The translations under genes were made by a program, and so were the position numbers. From the NCBI GenBank assembly GCA_016584305.1, contig JACEEZ010020309.1:27501-91500 (forward strand): DNA of 64,000 nt. The letters run 5' to 3'. The stretch is from Chionoecetes opilio (lineage: Eukaryota; Arthropoda; Malacostraca; Decapoda; Majidae). The notes under the pieces were generated by a model. That model made no database searches. It was given only the letters and a program-made list of their open reading frames with translations, and had not been told where the DNA came from. Positions 43,570 to 55,454 of the stretch are shown here, one piece after another; the stretch's first letter is position 1, and each line of letters starts with the position of its first letter.

Positions 43570-44672
43570 TTATAGGAACTAGATGAATAGATCGTTTGCT
43601 GTGTTATTGGTTCACACAGAAGGCCTCCTCTATCTCCTCTCCTTCTGCGCCTCCTTCGTCACTTTTCCAAAAAAAAGCCCTCGGTTGGTGTACTCATGAG
43701 GCTGAGCTTGGAGTTCTTTAATCATCCTGCGTCGAGGTTATATGTTGCTTGTGTGCTGGGGTTCCCGTCGGGGTGGTGGGTGGGCGGGAGGGTGAGGGAG
43801 GTGGTGGCGACGTGGGAGGGCGGCGGGGCTGGCGGGGGCGTGAAGGAGACCCAGCCTGGAGTGTGCGTGGCATCGCCCCCGTCCCCGTCACGCCCCTGCG
43901 CATGACCACGCTGGCCTGCTTACTATATGGGGGGGGGGGTGGTGCACGGTGGGCTGGATGTCCTGCGAAGGTTGTGTCAGGTTAATATCTTCCATTACTG
44001 TGTGTGGTGTTCTTTCTTACTAATTGTATCTTTACAGGTTCGTTATGTTTTCCCTGTCTTTTATCACTGATTTGTGATTTATCTTGAAAAGCTATTATAC
44101 AGAGAGAAAGAGAGTGTGTGTTATTCCCTGGTTCACCCATGGTCTTGCCACGCCGACTAGCTCGCGATCGCCAGTTTCACCTCCCGGTGTGACTTGGAGC
44201 TCATTATTACCGGATCATTGGGTAATAACTCGAACTCAACACACCACACACCCCCATCACCTTGCTCAAGGAGGACAGTTTACAAACCCTAATTTTTCGG
44301 TGAAAAATACCCGTGAACAGTTGAGGATTAAAATCGTCTACCACAGAAATGGCAAGTCAGGCACGCTTATCAATTGGACCACGGGATGGTCATGTTGTGT
44401 GTGTGTGTGGTGTGTGGTGTGTTACCTTGGAAGTGATGAGGAACGGCGCAGCTGTTGAAGACACGCAAGGTATAGCACAGTGTATGTAAGTACATGCCCA
44501 CCACCACGAAGCGGGCGGCGGAGGAGCAAGCAGGGTCTCAAGTAAGTTTTCGAGGCGCTCCACAAAATTATGACGCAGAGAGAAAGCATCGCATCGTTTG
44601 GGCTACTCATTTCAAGTAACGTGTGTTGTTGTGTGTGTGTGTATGCGCGCTCTTACCTAATTGTGCATGAGG
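43570..44672. repeat. Duplicated ~1.1-kb unit, copy 1
   Basis: Matches 45806-46905 almost end to end (ctccttctgcgcctccttcg, gtcgaggttatatgttgctt, gctcgcgatcgccagtttca, gacgcagagagaaagca), with many 1-2 base indels between the copies. Both copies have short coding-like stretches, but none stays open across this copy. Confidence 0.85.
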
Positions 44673-44699
44673 GGGGCCCTAGTACGGAGATCATATTGC

Positions 44700-45486
44700 A
44701 TGCAGCGCGGTCTCTACCAGCTGTCCAGCTGTGAAGCCGGGCGTCCCCGTCCGAGCTGTAGGAGATCAGTGGGCAGGTTCCCATCCAATGGCCACACAGC
44801 CCAGTCGCTCGTGTACATGTGGACCAGAAAGCATGGACTGACTGGCAAAGAACTGAACACCCTGGAAATCCTAGTCAAGTACTGCCTGCAGGTGTACTTT
44901 CAAACTCTACTACGACATCAAGGTTCACCACAGACTAGAGGACGACCCCAAGCACATCCTCACGCAGCTCAGAGTGATGAGGTCGCAGCCCAAGAAGGTC
45001 CAAACAGCTGTGACCTTCTACGTGCGGACAGGAGCATGGTTCGCACACTCAGAATGTGTCCTCCTCTCGCTGATGGCGAGTCAGAGTGAGGACGACCGCA
45101 GGTTCGCCGTGACCCAGATTTTGAAGCTGAGGGCTGGCGAGGAGTATGGGGACACCAGTGTAAGACCTCGCATCACACCCAAGCTGAACTTGTCAGCCAC
45201 CAGCTTGCAGACACTGATCAGCTGGCAGCCTGGCCAGGTGCACGAGCCGGCATTCACCTGTTCACTGTCCGGGGATCAGATCCAGGAGATCCTGGTCAAG
45301 CCGTATGAGGTTCCGGAGTTTCTCTATCCACACTCAGAGCACCGAAAGAGTTGTGAAGCAGGTGACAGAGGCTGCGGCAGCAGTGGTGGGGCAGCAGGCC
45401 AGAGACGGGTTCATCCGGGCTCGGGCCCACCACCGGGAGACCCTGCCTGCTTCAGGTCTAAGAAGGACATGATGGACACGTTCTAG
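44700..45486 (+). pseudogene. Frameshifted intronless gene fragment, widespread arthropod family of unknown function
   Basis: The reading starts in one frame (GRPRPSCRRSVGRFPSNGHT, then ELNTLEILVKYCLQVYF) and shifts at about 44900 to KLYYDIKVHHRLEDDPKHIL, TGAWFAHSECVLLSLMAS and LRAGEEYGDTSVRPRITPKL. It shifts again near 45322 to STERVVKQVTEAAAAVVGQQ and ARDGFIRARAHHRE, and back near 45448 to FRSKKDMMDTF with a stop at 45486. Codon use is GC-rich in third positions, unlike the flanks. From memory, the order (FAHPE/S-type stretch, then PKLN, then ERxVKxVTEA and RDGFIRxR) is that of a repeated arthropod hypothetical protein; no function is known to me. The 5' part is missing. The frameshifts may be decay or consensus errors. 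Confidence 0.6.
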
Positions 45487-45805
45487 GCCAAACGTAGAGG
45501 CTGTGACACTGTGGATGTAGTGCCTGATGAACCAACTGATCAGAAAGAGCTTACCACACGCTAGTCATTTGGAACTCATATTGGTGCATGATGCAATAAA
45601 CAGGACCAACCGGACACTGCATACTCATTTAAGCATTATTCGATAAGGGTGCAATATAAAAGTGCGATTTTGCATAATAAGAATTGCTCAAAGGCAAAAA
45701 TGGAAATAGATAAAATCGTCTTTGAATTCCATTTTACATAGGAAATTGGCATGCCAAAGTTGAGAAAAAGAATTTTTGTTATACGGCGTACCCTACTAGA
45801 TAATG
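45487..45805. other. No feature seen between gene fragment and duplicated unit
   Basis: AT-rich sequence after the stop, possibly a 3' UTR (aataaa near 45595). No further coding signal. Confidence 0.45.
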
Positions 45806-46905
45806 TATAATGAAATAGATGTATAAGATCGTTGCGTTATTGTTCACGCCTCCTCTATCTCCTCCTCCTTCTGCGCCTCCTTCGTCACTTCTCTCAAAAA
45901 GCCTCGGTTGGTGTACTCATGAGGCTTGGAGTTCTTTATATCATCCTGCGTCGAGGTTATATGTTGCTTGTGCTGGGGTTCCGTCGGGGTGGTGGTGGGC
46001 GGGAGGGTGAAGGAGGTGGTGGCGACGTGGGAGGGCGGTTTGCGGGCGGGGGCGTGAAGGAGACCAGCCTGGAGGTGGGCGTGGCATCGCGCCCCGCCAC
46101 GTCACGCCCCTGCAGCAGGACCACGCTGGCCTGCTTACTATATGGGGGTGTGCACGGTGATCTGGATGTCCTGCGGAAGGTTGTGGCAGGTTAATATCTT
46201 CCATTACTGTGTGTGTGTTCTTTCTTACCTAATTGTATCTTTACAGGTTCGTTATGTTCCCTGTCTTTTATCACTGATTTGTGAATCTATTCTTGAAAGC
46301 TATGTATACAGAGGAGAAGAAAGAGAGAGTGTGTGTTATTCACCCATGGTTCACCTGGGAACCATGGTCTTGTTCACGTGAGCTGGCTCGCGATCGCCAG
46401 TTTCACCCTCCCGGTGTGAGCTTGGAGCTCATTATTACCGATCATTGGGTAATGCTGGGAACCTCACACACCCACACCCCCTCACCTTGCTCAAGGAGGA
46501 CAGTTACAAACCCGAATTTGTCAGTGAAAAATACCCGTGAACAGTGAGGATTAGAAATCGTCTAACCACAGAATGGCAGGCCAGCACGCTATCAATGGAC
46601 CATCGGGATGGTCATGTGTGTGTGTGTGTGTGTGTGTGGGTGTGTTACCTTGGAAGGGATGAGGAACGGCTCAGCTGTTGAAGACACGCAAGGTATAGCA
46701 CAGTGTGACATGCCAATCACCACGGGGGACGGCGGAGGAGCAGGCAAGGGTCTCAAGGAAGTTTCGAGGTGCTCCACAAATTATGACGCAGAGAGAAAGC
46801 ATTGCATCGTTTTGGCTACTCATTTCAAGGTAACGTGGTGTGGGTTGTGTGTGTGTGTGTGTGTGTGTGTTGTGCTGTGTTTACTTACCTAATGTGCATG
46901 ATTTT
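45806..46905. repeat. Duplicated ~1.1-kb unit, copy 2
   Basis: Same content as 43570-44672. Two stretches look exon-like. On minus, about 46190-45846 reads HNLPQDIQITVHTPI, then (after a shift) SKQASVVLLQGRDVAG, and ends NSKPHEYTNRGFLREVTKEA near a stop. On plus, about 46643-46829 reads EGMRNGSAVEDTQGIAQCD and ends CIVLATHFK before gtaacg. They lie on opposite strands and no family was recognised, so I do not call a gene. Confidence 0.8.
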
Positions 46906-47500
46906 TACAGTATTTAGTTACCTTATCGTGTCCAGTCTTTTATTATTATTTATCTATTAACCATTTCATTACTTGTGTGTTTGTATGTGTGTGTGTGTTA
47001 TTGTATGGCAGATTACAACGTAATGCTGCACCGCGGTTGGTGGTTGTATCGTTTTTGTTGTTAAAGAATGGGTGGCACAATTAAAATTAAACAGCTAAAT
47101 TACCTAGCATCCTGCCGGGGGGATAGTGTTACCAAGAAATTAACCAACCAGCCAATATTATGGGTTGTACAAATGTCACGTTAAGGAGAAGAGGAATAGA
47201 ACAAGACATTAATTAACACCAACGAAACAAATTGAAACTAGAACCGAATTGAACCAAAATTATTGAACAGAACATTCATGTATGGATAACAACAAAAGCA
47301 CTTGTATAATTATATAGCGAACAAATAAACGCGTAACAAATTGGAAAAAAATATATGGAACTCTAGAGGGAAATTAAATTAGAAACAACGATGAGAAAGG
47401 TGTTCAAATGTATCATAGTACAAAGGGAATAGCACAACGGCCAGCCTTTTGTACCCGAAGTCAAAGCAAAATGAAGTTGATTCCTCGATGTGAACATTTT
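46906..47500. other. No gene seen; AT-rich sequence
   Basis: No recognisable exon, element or repeat other than a short (GT)n near 46975-47000. Confidence 0.5.
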
Positions 47501-49820
47501 AAAAATTTACGAGAGATCAATCAACTTTGGGGGGCATACCCCGGGGGCGGGGCGCCCGCCCCCCCTACGACGCCACCCCCCGGGGGTCACCACGCGCGAG
47601 TTCCCATGCAGGCCCCTTTTCCCCATACCAAGCAGCTCTCGACAAGAAACATCAACTTGCCCCAGCCCCGAGCCCGTGGGGCCCCCTTTGGCCCCTCCCC
47701 CGCCGGATTTTTCTCTTACAGTACAACCCCATGGGAAGGATCGGTTTAGGGTAGCGTGCCCCAGCCCCTATGCCGAAGTTGGGGCTGACGGACATCGGGA
47801 AAGCCTCGATTCAGTTTTCACGGTGCAATGTGATTTGACACTAATCATCCCAGCGATACCCCCATTTTTCTGCGAAGACATTTTATTCCCAAAAGCTTTG
47901 TTCGTTCCAAGTCACTTTTGTTTTCGTTCACAACCAAAAGGTAAGACAGGGATCACAAGCGACTTGAAGATCCGGATCTTTGTCCCCTGCAAGGCCCGAC
48001 AACCCCAAAATACTCCCCTGAGCGAGCCCTAAAACCGTGGGCTATGCAAATCCTCGTAAGCTTCTTGAGTGCCCCGCCTCATTATGGACGCGCTCCCAAA
48101 GGTATGTAAAACTTTCTAAGATCTCAATGTCCTCGCCACAGCATGACAGACTGTATGCTTATTAGTAAGTCTCCAAAACCTGGACCTTTGGTCTTGACCC
48201 GGGAACCTAAGCCCCAAAGGTTTTGCCTCCTCTGCAGCGCCTGAGACCCATCACCAGGACCTCCAGCGCTCAGCAAAGATTCTGCATACGGAAAAAACAA
48301 GATCAGTTCTTGGGTTCCCGAGGATGCCCCACAATCACTTTGATTAAAAATTGCCCAATACCCAGTCCATAAAAACTTTGAAAAGTGAGGGGGAAAAGGA
48401 CGCCCCCTTCCCTCACTCCGTTTCACAGGAAAGAAGCGGGATCCCCTGCCCCACACTTCCCGCACTGCAATCCCAGAAAACAGACCATTATAAACCCAAA
48501 GTCCTTTCAGGAATCCCTCGAATCGAGAAGATCCCGAGTATCCGATGCACTGGTCAAAGCCTTCTGAGATCAAAATAGGCTGCAAGATCCCCTTCGAAAC
48601 TCAGTCGGCGTTTCCACCCGGACACGAAGCGCTGGAACGGGCCGTTGTTTATTACCAGGGGTGAAAACCCGACTGCTGAGGGCTCTGATGCTTCACCAGA
48701 TGACTGCGAATTTGTGTCAGCAATAGTGGGGAAGCACCTTGCCCGGGAGCTGAGCGTGGAATACGCGGTAATTTTTGCAGTCCTGACGGTCCCCTTTCCT
48801 TTCCCGATAGGGACGCCAGCCCCTTTTCCGTCAGGGGAATGGTACCTGATTGCCACACGGCAGTCAGGACGCATGCAACCCCGGATCATGCCTCACCCCC
48901 AGCTTTGAGAGCCCCGATGATATTACAAACACCAGCTGCCTTTCCCCCCTTCAACTTGCTACAGCCTTTTGTTCGTCAAGAGAGGGTGCTTTCGCAAGGG
49001 AGGATCGGCATCCACTGCCTGAACCCCCGTGGTGTGAAGCTGCTCTTGGGGGTCCACGTGAACAACGCCAAATACTCAGCCCAACGACCCCATCCCCCTC
49101 CAGTCCGACACGAGGCGCCCATCTGCTTTCGAATAGCACTCGCCCGAGAAGGGATTTGGAACGGAGCTTCTTGGGGGCCGGTGGCGGGTCGGAGGCCCCA
49201 TTGCTTTCAATGCCCCTGACATCCCAGCGAGACCCCTGACTGAGAAAAAATTTGGATAAATCAAAAGTCGTTTCAGCCCGAACTAAATAGCAATTCCTTT
49301 TGGGTCAGGGCTGCCCCGCATGGTAAATGAACCCAGTACAACCAGCGCACGGTCGGATCGTCGGCGACAAAACCGATCCCCACGGGTTCTACCATGAGAA
49401 AGGTGTGCGGACCCCCAGATGGACTAGAAAAAGCCATTTTTAAAGGGCAGATGAATTCACTTTGAGTCAAGGGCCATACCCCCAGCATGGGTAAATAGTG
49501 GGCCCCGGGGTTAATCCCTACGGGGGTTCTGCGTCCTGGCCATGGTGAGCAAAAAAGGCCAATCCCTGAAATAAAAGGGTTGGGGGACTGGCCTGCACCC
49601 CCCCCCTTAACCAAAAACTTAAAGCCACAAAAAAACAAGAGAATAAGGCCGGGGATTTGGTAACCGCGCCCCCGACCCGGTTTTGCGGGGGGGGCCCCAC
49701 CACGAACCCTCCAAGCCCAGCAGGGCCTCCCGTCGTATGCCTAGACAAGTGCGGGAAAGCCCCGGGAACCCACACTCTAAATCGGGGTAGGCGTATGCCC
49801 CCCAAAGATTGAACTAGAAT
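47500..49820 (-). pseudogene. RTE/BovB-like LINE, degenerate
   Basis: Minus-strand fragments occur in family order. From high to low coordinates: endonuclease-side remnants (49820-49270); KGKGDRQDC-like and LLTQIRSHLVKHQ, then SGFHP, at 48790-48650; a DLRxAFDxVHR-like stretch near 48590; LKGLWVYNGLFSG (family form LxSGLYSGTES) near 48500; FFPVKRSEG then FSKFLWTGYWAI near 48440-48350; an FADD-equivalent region near 48290; PLGLxVxxxKTK then QSVMLWRGH at 48220-48120; and a VDVSCRELL then GVVGGGGRP tail at 47670-47540. This is the RTE/BovB-type architecture common in decapod genomes. It is badly broken by homopolymer noise, so no intact ORF exists. Confidence 0.7.
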
Positions 49821-50689
49821 AGGAAAGGGGGGGGGGGGGAGTGTGGAGGTGGAGGGGGGGGACCTTGTAAAATTTTCCCCATTTTCTCTGGAAATATTTT
49901 AGTTTTAAACATTTGGGCCCGGGCGGGCAATGAACTTCCGGGTGGGGGTCGTTGCCCCACCAGGGTTTTTTTGCGGCGCTGTCTGTTTCTTTCTTTCTGG
50001 AAAGCGTGTTTTAAGATCCTTTTTTACGAGCTGTGAAAAAAGCGGAGTAGGGTGAAACATCTTTTAAAACCCTAGCTGGGCGGGAAAGGAAGGGCGGCGA
50101 GGGACAGCACGCTACGACGGAGGACAGAAGGAGGGAACGCGAGGGGGGGATAACTAATTTTATAACAAGATCGACTCGAGGAGGGGGGGGAGGGGGAGCA
50201 ACCAAGGCAATAGAGGGGATCTTCGGGGGGATGGAGGGCAGGAGGGGTATGGGGGGTACCGACGGCGTAAGGGGGCCCCCCGAGGTTGGGAGGCGGCGTC
50301 CCCTTTGTGGGCAGGGGCGAAGTCCCTGCACCGCTGCCCGGCGCCGCCAGCAGGCGCACGCGACAGGCTCTGAGGCGCGGGCGTAACGTTAAAGGGATCA
50401 CCCCACAAACACAAAAAAGGGGAGGGGAAAAGGGGAGAGGAAAAAATGGAAAAACTTTAAAAAAAATAAAAAAAAGGTACAAAAAAAGGAAAAGGGAAAA
50501 AAAAAACATTTAAAAAAAAATGTTTTTTGATTACTACCCGCAAACCCCGCCCCCCGGGGGCGGATTTTTTTGGCAGCCCCTCGGGGGCTTTTGGCCCCCA
50601 CCTGTGTTTGGTGGGTTTTCGGCCACCAAACACAGCCCTCCCCCAGAATCCCTTCAAATCCTAAAATCATGGATTAGAAAGTTGTTTTA
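49821..50689. other. No gene seen; GC-rich and purine-rich low-complexity sequence
   Basis: Mixed G-rich and A-rich runs, with several overlapping Pro/Arg- or Lys-rich spurious frames. Nothing is recognisable. Confidence 0.45.
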
Positions 50690-51195
50690 AACGCCAATCC
50701 TTTCACATCCCCCCCAACCCCTTTCACTCACCCTTCCCCAAACCCCCCCCCACCATTCACTACCCAAACCCACACCCCCCACCTTTCATCCCCCTTTTCC
50801 CCACCCACACACCCTTTCACTCACCCATTACCATCACCCCCCCCTATTCCCTAAACCCATCCCCCATCCCCCCCAAACCCCATCACCCCCCCCCCCCTTT
50901 CACTCCCCCCATCCCCCCCCCACCCAATTACCATCACCCACCCATTCACTACCCATACCCATCCCCCTACCAAGGTTTCCTCAATTCTCGCAACCATTTT
51001 TTTTTCACACTTCCGCTAATAGGGCTAAAAAAAAAAAAAAAAAGTTAGGATCTCTCATAAAATGAGTTTAAAAACCCTTCCCCCCTGTCGCCCCCGGTTT
51101 CCCCAAAACGTGAAAATTGAGGGGATTCCGCCACAGGGGCGGCACTAGAGGGAACACAGACGACAGACACCACCACACTTTCGTTATTTATTAAG
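50690..51195. repeat. Distant copy of the complex satellite unit
   Basis: Shows the same block order as 21430-24055: (CCCATCACC)n-like, then ccaaggtttcctcaattctc, the poly(A) stretch after gctaat, tctcataaaatgag, and ggcgg with cagacgacagacacca. Heavily noisy. Confidence 0.75.
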
Positions 51196-51204
51196 AAGTA
51201 TAGG

Positions 51205-51860
51205 CCCCCGCCTCTGGCCCTTTACTTTTGGTCATTTCTTGGGGTTTGGAACGTGGCAGCGACTCAAAGTGCTTTTAAAAACCTAGTCTACAACCTAAAA
51301 TTTCATAAATTGTTATTGTAAACCGAAGTTTAAATTTAGCACTAATTAAATCTTTACCAAAATTACCATTAAGGGGTTTGCTACGCAAAAATTTGTTTCA
51401 CAGCCCCCCTTGATTTTGCAGCATATTTTACATGTCAAATTTCAGCTCAACCCCGGAAATATTTAGGAGTAGTTATTCATTTTTTGGGCCCAAAAAAAGG
51501 TTCCATCCCAAACGCGAAGGGTTTTATGGTAAGGGGCAGCTCGTTCGCTCGCTGAAAATTATGAAATTATTTAGATCAAGTATGGCGCCCAGCCCTGGCC
51601 CTTTGCTTTTGCTCATTTCTTGCGGTGGAACGTGGCGCGAGCCACGTTCCACCAATTAACCATTACGCTAATTACTCTTAAAGGGTTTTTTTCTCGAAAA
51701 AAAAATTGTTGCACAGACCCCTTGTTTTTGATAGAACTACTTGCATAAAATTTCAGCTCAATCCGAAATATTTGGGAGAGCTTCACTTTTGGCTTACACT
51801 TGGTTCCAGGGTTCTTATGGTGAGAAGGAGCTCGCTTCGCCGCGCAATAAAAGATGTTTT
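51205..51860. repeat. Tandem pair of a ~370-bp unit
   Basis: Copies at 51205-51585 and 51586-51860 share ctggccctttgcttttg, ctcatttcttg, ggaacgtggc, catttcagctca, gaaatattt, ttatggtgagaagg and agctcgcttcgc. The second copy holds the long hairpin at 51624. Confidence 0.75.
51624..51653. other. Perfect 13-bp hairpin
   Basis: ggtggaacgtggc, a gcga loop and gccacgttccacc. The first copy of the tandem unit has only part of it (ggtttggaacgtggcagcg). Confidence 0.85.
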
Positions 51861-52360
51861 AGTATATTTAAAAACTTCAAAAATGTTTTAAATTTTTTTT
51901 GTTTTTTTAAAATACTTCGTAAAATGTTTTTAGTATTAGTTTTAAAACATTCAAGTTTTTAGGTCCAGCTCTGTTTTACACTGGTCGACACCAAAAAGGG
52001 TTTCTGAGTTTTGTGTGTGGGTTGGAAAGGATTTTCGCTGCTGATTTTAAAAAGGCATGCTTTTTCTCTAGCACGTATTTTTTTTGAAAATGGGGCTTTA
52101 AATTTTTAAAGCTATTAATTATAACGTATATAAAATTTAAAATCTAATTAATCGAAAAAATCCCCCTGGGAATATATTTTACTCGAAAAAATTAGGGTGG
52201 TGCCTGCGGCTTTATTGGGGACCTAATGACAATCTGGCAAAAAATATATTTAAATTTTAAAAATTATCCAAAAAATGTCCCACATTTTGGGAAATACCCG
52301 AAAAAATCCCAAAATCACAGTAAATTTTGCATATTAAATATAATAATATATAATATATAA

Positions 52361-52400
<40 letters not shown>
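51861..52400. repeat. AT-rich repeat region with (AT)n
   Basis: 51870-51970 resembles the aaatacatt-type repeat of 41490-42000, including the gtccagctctg end. 52335-52402 is (AT)n. No gene. Confidence 0.55.
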
Positions 52401-52406
<6 letters not shown>

Positions 52407-54665
52407 CTTGGAAAACACAACTTCGAGTTTTTTTTGGAAAAAAGATGCGTATTTCAAAGAACAGTCAGTTAGACGTTCTTCAGAAGAAAAGTCAAGATCT
52501 AAAATTGGTAAAAAATATACATATGATCAAAAATATACAACACCCCAAAAGTACTCACCCTTCCATAGTACATCAAATGTTTCTGTATTTGCTCTTTCGT
52601 TTTTTAGGGCAGCTGCTTTCACGTTTGTAGCGTCCGCAATAGTCCCCCCTCATGTTGGGATAAACGTCCCTTTGGGTTTGGGTTTTCCCTGGTGGCAATG
52701 TCCTGGGGAAACGTTCCCCCGCCATCATGACCCGCCAAAATTGTTGGGAAAAAAATCAAGATGTGAATGGAAAAAGTGGATTTTGAGTGACATCCGAGCC
52801 CCCGCGCATGAAAAATCTTTTAACATGTCAATTTTTCAAGCTCCCCATAATTCGAGCTCGAAAATTTTTCCTAGGATTCTTTAAACGCCAAAAAAATCTT
52901 CCAAGCAGCTTTTTCCAGGGCAGTTGGTCTTTAAAAAAGCATCATTATTTAGTAGTTGACGAATTTTAGGGCCAGAAAACACCTGCCTTACTTGGCTTCG
53001 ATCAGTGCGTTCAAAAATTTGCTAACAAATACTGAAAACCAGCACCTTTTTACCGGCTTCCAAAATTTTTATTAACCCAAGTTTCAATGCAATGGAGTAA
53101 GTACCCTTTCACTGTCAACGAGGTTTTACATGCAGTTTAACCCGCCCGGGATCTTTCGGTCGTGCGGCCTTCCCTTTTTTGTAATGTTTTTCGTCCGCTC
53201 AAGTCCCACAAACAAAGAAAACCATTGCTTTGTGTAAACCCAACTGGGGTCCCCAAACAAGGGGGATTACCTTTGGTCCCCAACAGATTCCATGATGTTC
53301 CAATTTAAAAAGAGATAAAAAAGTCTCATAGTTTTCATAATTTTTACTCATTTTTGGCCAAGCCAAATTTGGAACACTCGGGAAATTTTTTCCTTTATGA
53401 GAAGAACGGCCCTTAGCGGTTTTTTTCCTGAATCTATGAACAGTGCCACTCATTTATCATAAGTGTGAGACTCACAAAAATTGTTTCCCTGAGGTGCAAC
53501 ATAAAGCAGAAAGAGTTGTGTTCCATCTTGAAGAAGCTTGAAAGTTCTTTAGTCTAACGAAACGTGGGGATGAGAACTCCTTCTTTAGCAAATTCCTTTC
53601 CCTTTAGACGAGCCAAGGACTCACTTTTTTTCCCTTTGGGAGATCTAGCCCTAGCAAGGCATGTGCATTTCCGACTGATGAATTTGGGCTCCGTTGTTTG
53701 CCCTTTTTTGAAAGTCTGTATCCATGGGATTACCCCCCGTCGAATCTGATCACTTATAGTATTGCAATTGGAAATTTGGAATGGGGGACAGGACCTGTGG
53801 CACAGGCCTGATGGAGAAGGTACGTTAGGATACCCGATTTTAGCTCGCGGGGTTTTTTCTAAATCCTTTTATGTTAGGAGGCAGAAGTAGCAGTAGACTG
53901 TGATCCTTTGTTCACGCCAAACCATTGGGGTGCCCAATGCCATGCCTGATGGCCGTTTTCCCGCATCCATTTATTCGAGTGGCTCACACAGGGGTTGCAT
54001 TCTACGGAGGGCCCCCCTTTTTTATCTTTACACCCCAACGGCCCCTTGAATAAAGCAGATAAGCTCTTTAAACATTTCTTTGTAAAAGGTTTCTTCAGAC
54101 TGTCAGGGGTTTTTAAAATTCCACAATGTAACAAAAAATTTTCGAGCATTCACTCAGTTACCCGGGCCCTCCCCTACAGCCCCGGGACAAGGTAATTACG
54201 GTTAAAAACCCAAATAAAAAAATTTGGACCCACTAAATCAAAAAACATCATATCTGCAAAAAAAATAAAAGTTTAAACAATGTCAAAAAGTGTACGAATT
54301 TAGAGGTAAAAAAAGTAAAACACAGCCGCTAACCCTCGCCCAAAACGCAGGGGCGCACACCCTCCCCTGCTCACTGCAAAACCAAAAACTGACTCAAAAA
54401 CCCCTGCACGGCCCCCAAATAGGCTTTAGAAAAGGAAAAAATTTAAAAGGGTTTAAAAAGAAAAAAATTTGGTGAAAACCTATTTTTGCTGATTTTTCCC
54501 CTATTTTTTAGAATTGGCCCTCCCCGGGGTTTTCAAAACTGGAGGTTTTATGGTTTAAAAAAGGGGGAAAATTTAGATTCCCAAATTCAGCAGGGCGATT
54601 TACCTAAATTCCCCGCTTTTATTTTTTGTCCAGAAACCCTATCTTCAAAATTTTTTTTTTTCGAC
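52401..54665. other. No gene recognised; noisy, moderately AT-rich
   Basis: Several frames of 60-158 codons exist, but none has recognisable motifs or sensible composition. Given the consensus noise, a decayed element could be here unseen. Confidence 0.4.
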
Positions 54666-54669
54666 CAGG

Positions 54670-55454
54670 TATCATTTTTGTTGGCTTTGTAGAACCCAAA
54701 GGGGTGTTTAGAGTGGTTTTTATGGCCCGATTTGATGGCTTTTAATTTTTTCCTTGGGGGATCGTTTTTGGTTTTTCGGTAGAGCCCAAAACAAACCCCT
54801 TTAAATACAGTAGAGAGAAGCAGCGGGGAAATTTTTGTCAGTTATATAACGGGTTTTTTTTACAGTAAACCCCTTTGGAGCCCCTCCACGCCCCCGTTGG
54901 GGTAGTGGGGGTACCACGCCAGCACGAATCCACGGGGCCCCGGTTCGGAATCCCAAAACCAGGGGAGTTTTGGCCCGCCAGTCCAAAAATTTTTTCCTTT
55001 CCTTTTGGGGTTTGGGCGTAATGAGTACCTGGGGAAGGTAACTGTGGTAGCCGATTTTCCCCACTAGCCCTGTGTCCCGGGGTTTTCAAAACCCCCCAGG
55101 GCCCCAAAAGTAATGCGGGCCCAGATGGACCGAGGCCACGCGCCGCAAGCATAGGCCACACTTTACCTTTTCCTTGGGAAAACCGTGGCAGCAATTTTGG
55201 TACAATTTTTTCTGGCTCTTTGGGCTTGTTTTGTGCTGTGGTTTATGTTTTTAGATGAAATGCTAGTCAGTTTATCCATGGCATTGAAAAGGGGAAAAGC
55301 ATTTGGGTTTTTATGTTTATTTTGTGTATTTTTCCCTAATCATTTAAGCGCAGCTCTTAGAGAGAGGACTTAAGGGCAAACATCATCCCTTACTGAGATT
55401 TAAAAAAGAACATTTACTTTTACGCCAGGGGGTTTTTTCGGGCCCCTCGGGGAG
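54670..55454. repeat. Segmental duplication, expanded copy: 5' flank
   Basis: Colinear with 13990-14790, including the SINE, ttttgtgctgtggtttatgt, gctagtcagtttatccatgg and the gcagctctta...agag stretch. Diverged, or degraded by consensus noise. Confidence 0.8.
54875..55175 (+). mobile_element. tRNA-derived SINE, copy 2
   Basis: Matches 14212-14515. The B box is partly kept (ggttcggaatccc). The body agtacctggggaaggtaact and ctagccctgtgtcccgggg is clear. It lies in the same position within the duplicated block as copy 1, so it was duplicated with the block and is not an independent insertion. Confidence 0.75.

Noticed and set aside
44084..44458. Plus-strand exon reading REQLRIKIVYHRNGKSGTLI
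   Set aside because: Looks protein-like in one copy, but the duplicate at 46.5 kb breaks it, and the opposite strand is equally plausible. Left unassigned.
53199..53453. Possible transposase fragment on minus
   Set aside because: An 84-codon basic frame with no recognisable catalytic motif, in noisy sequence; not supportable.
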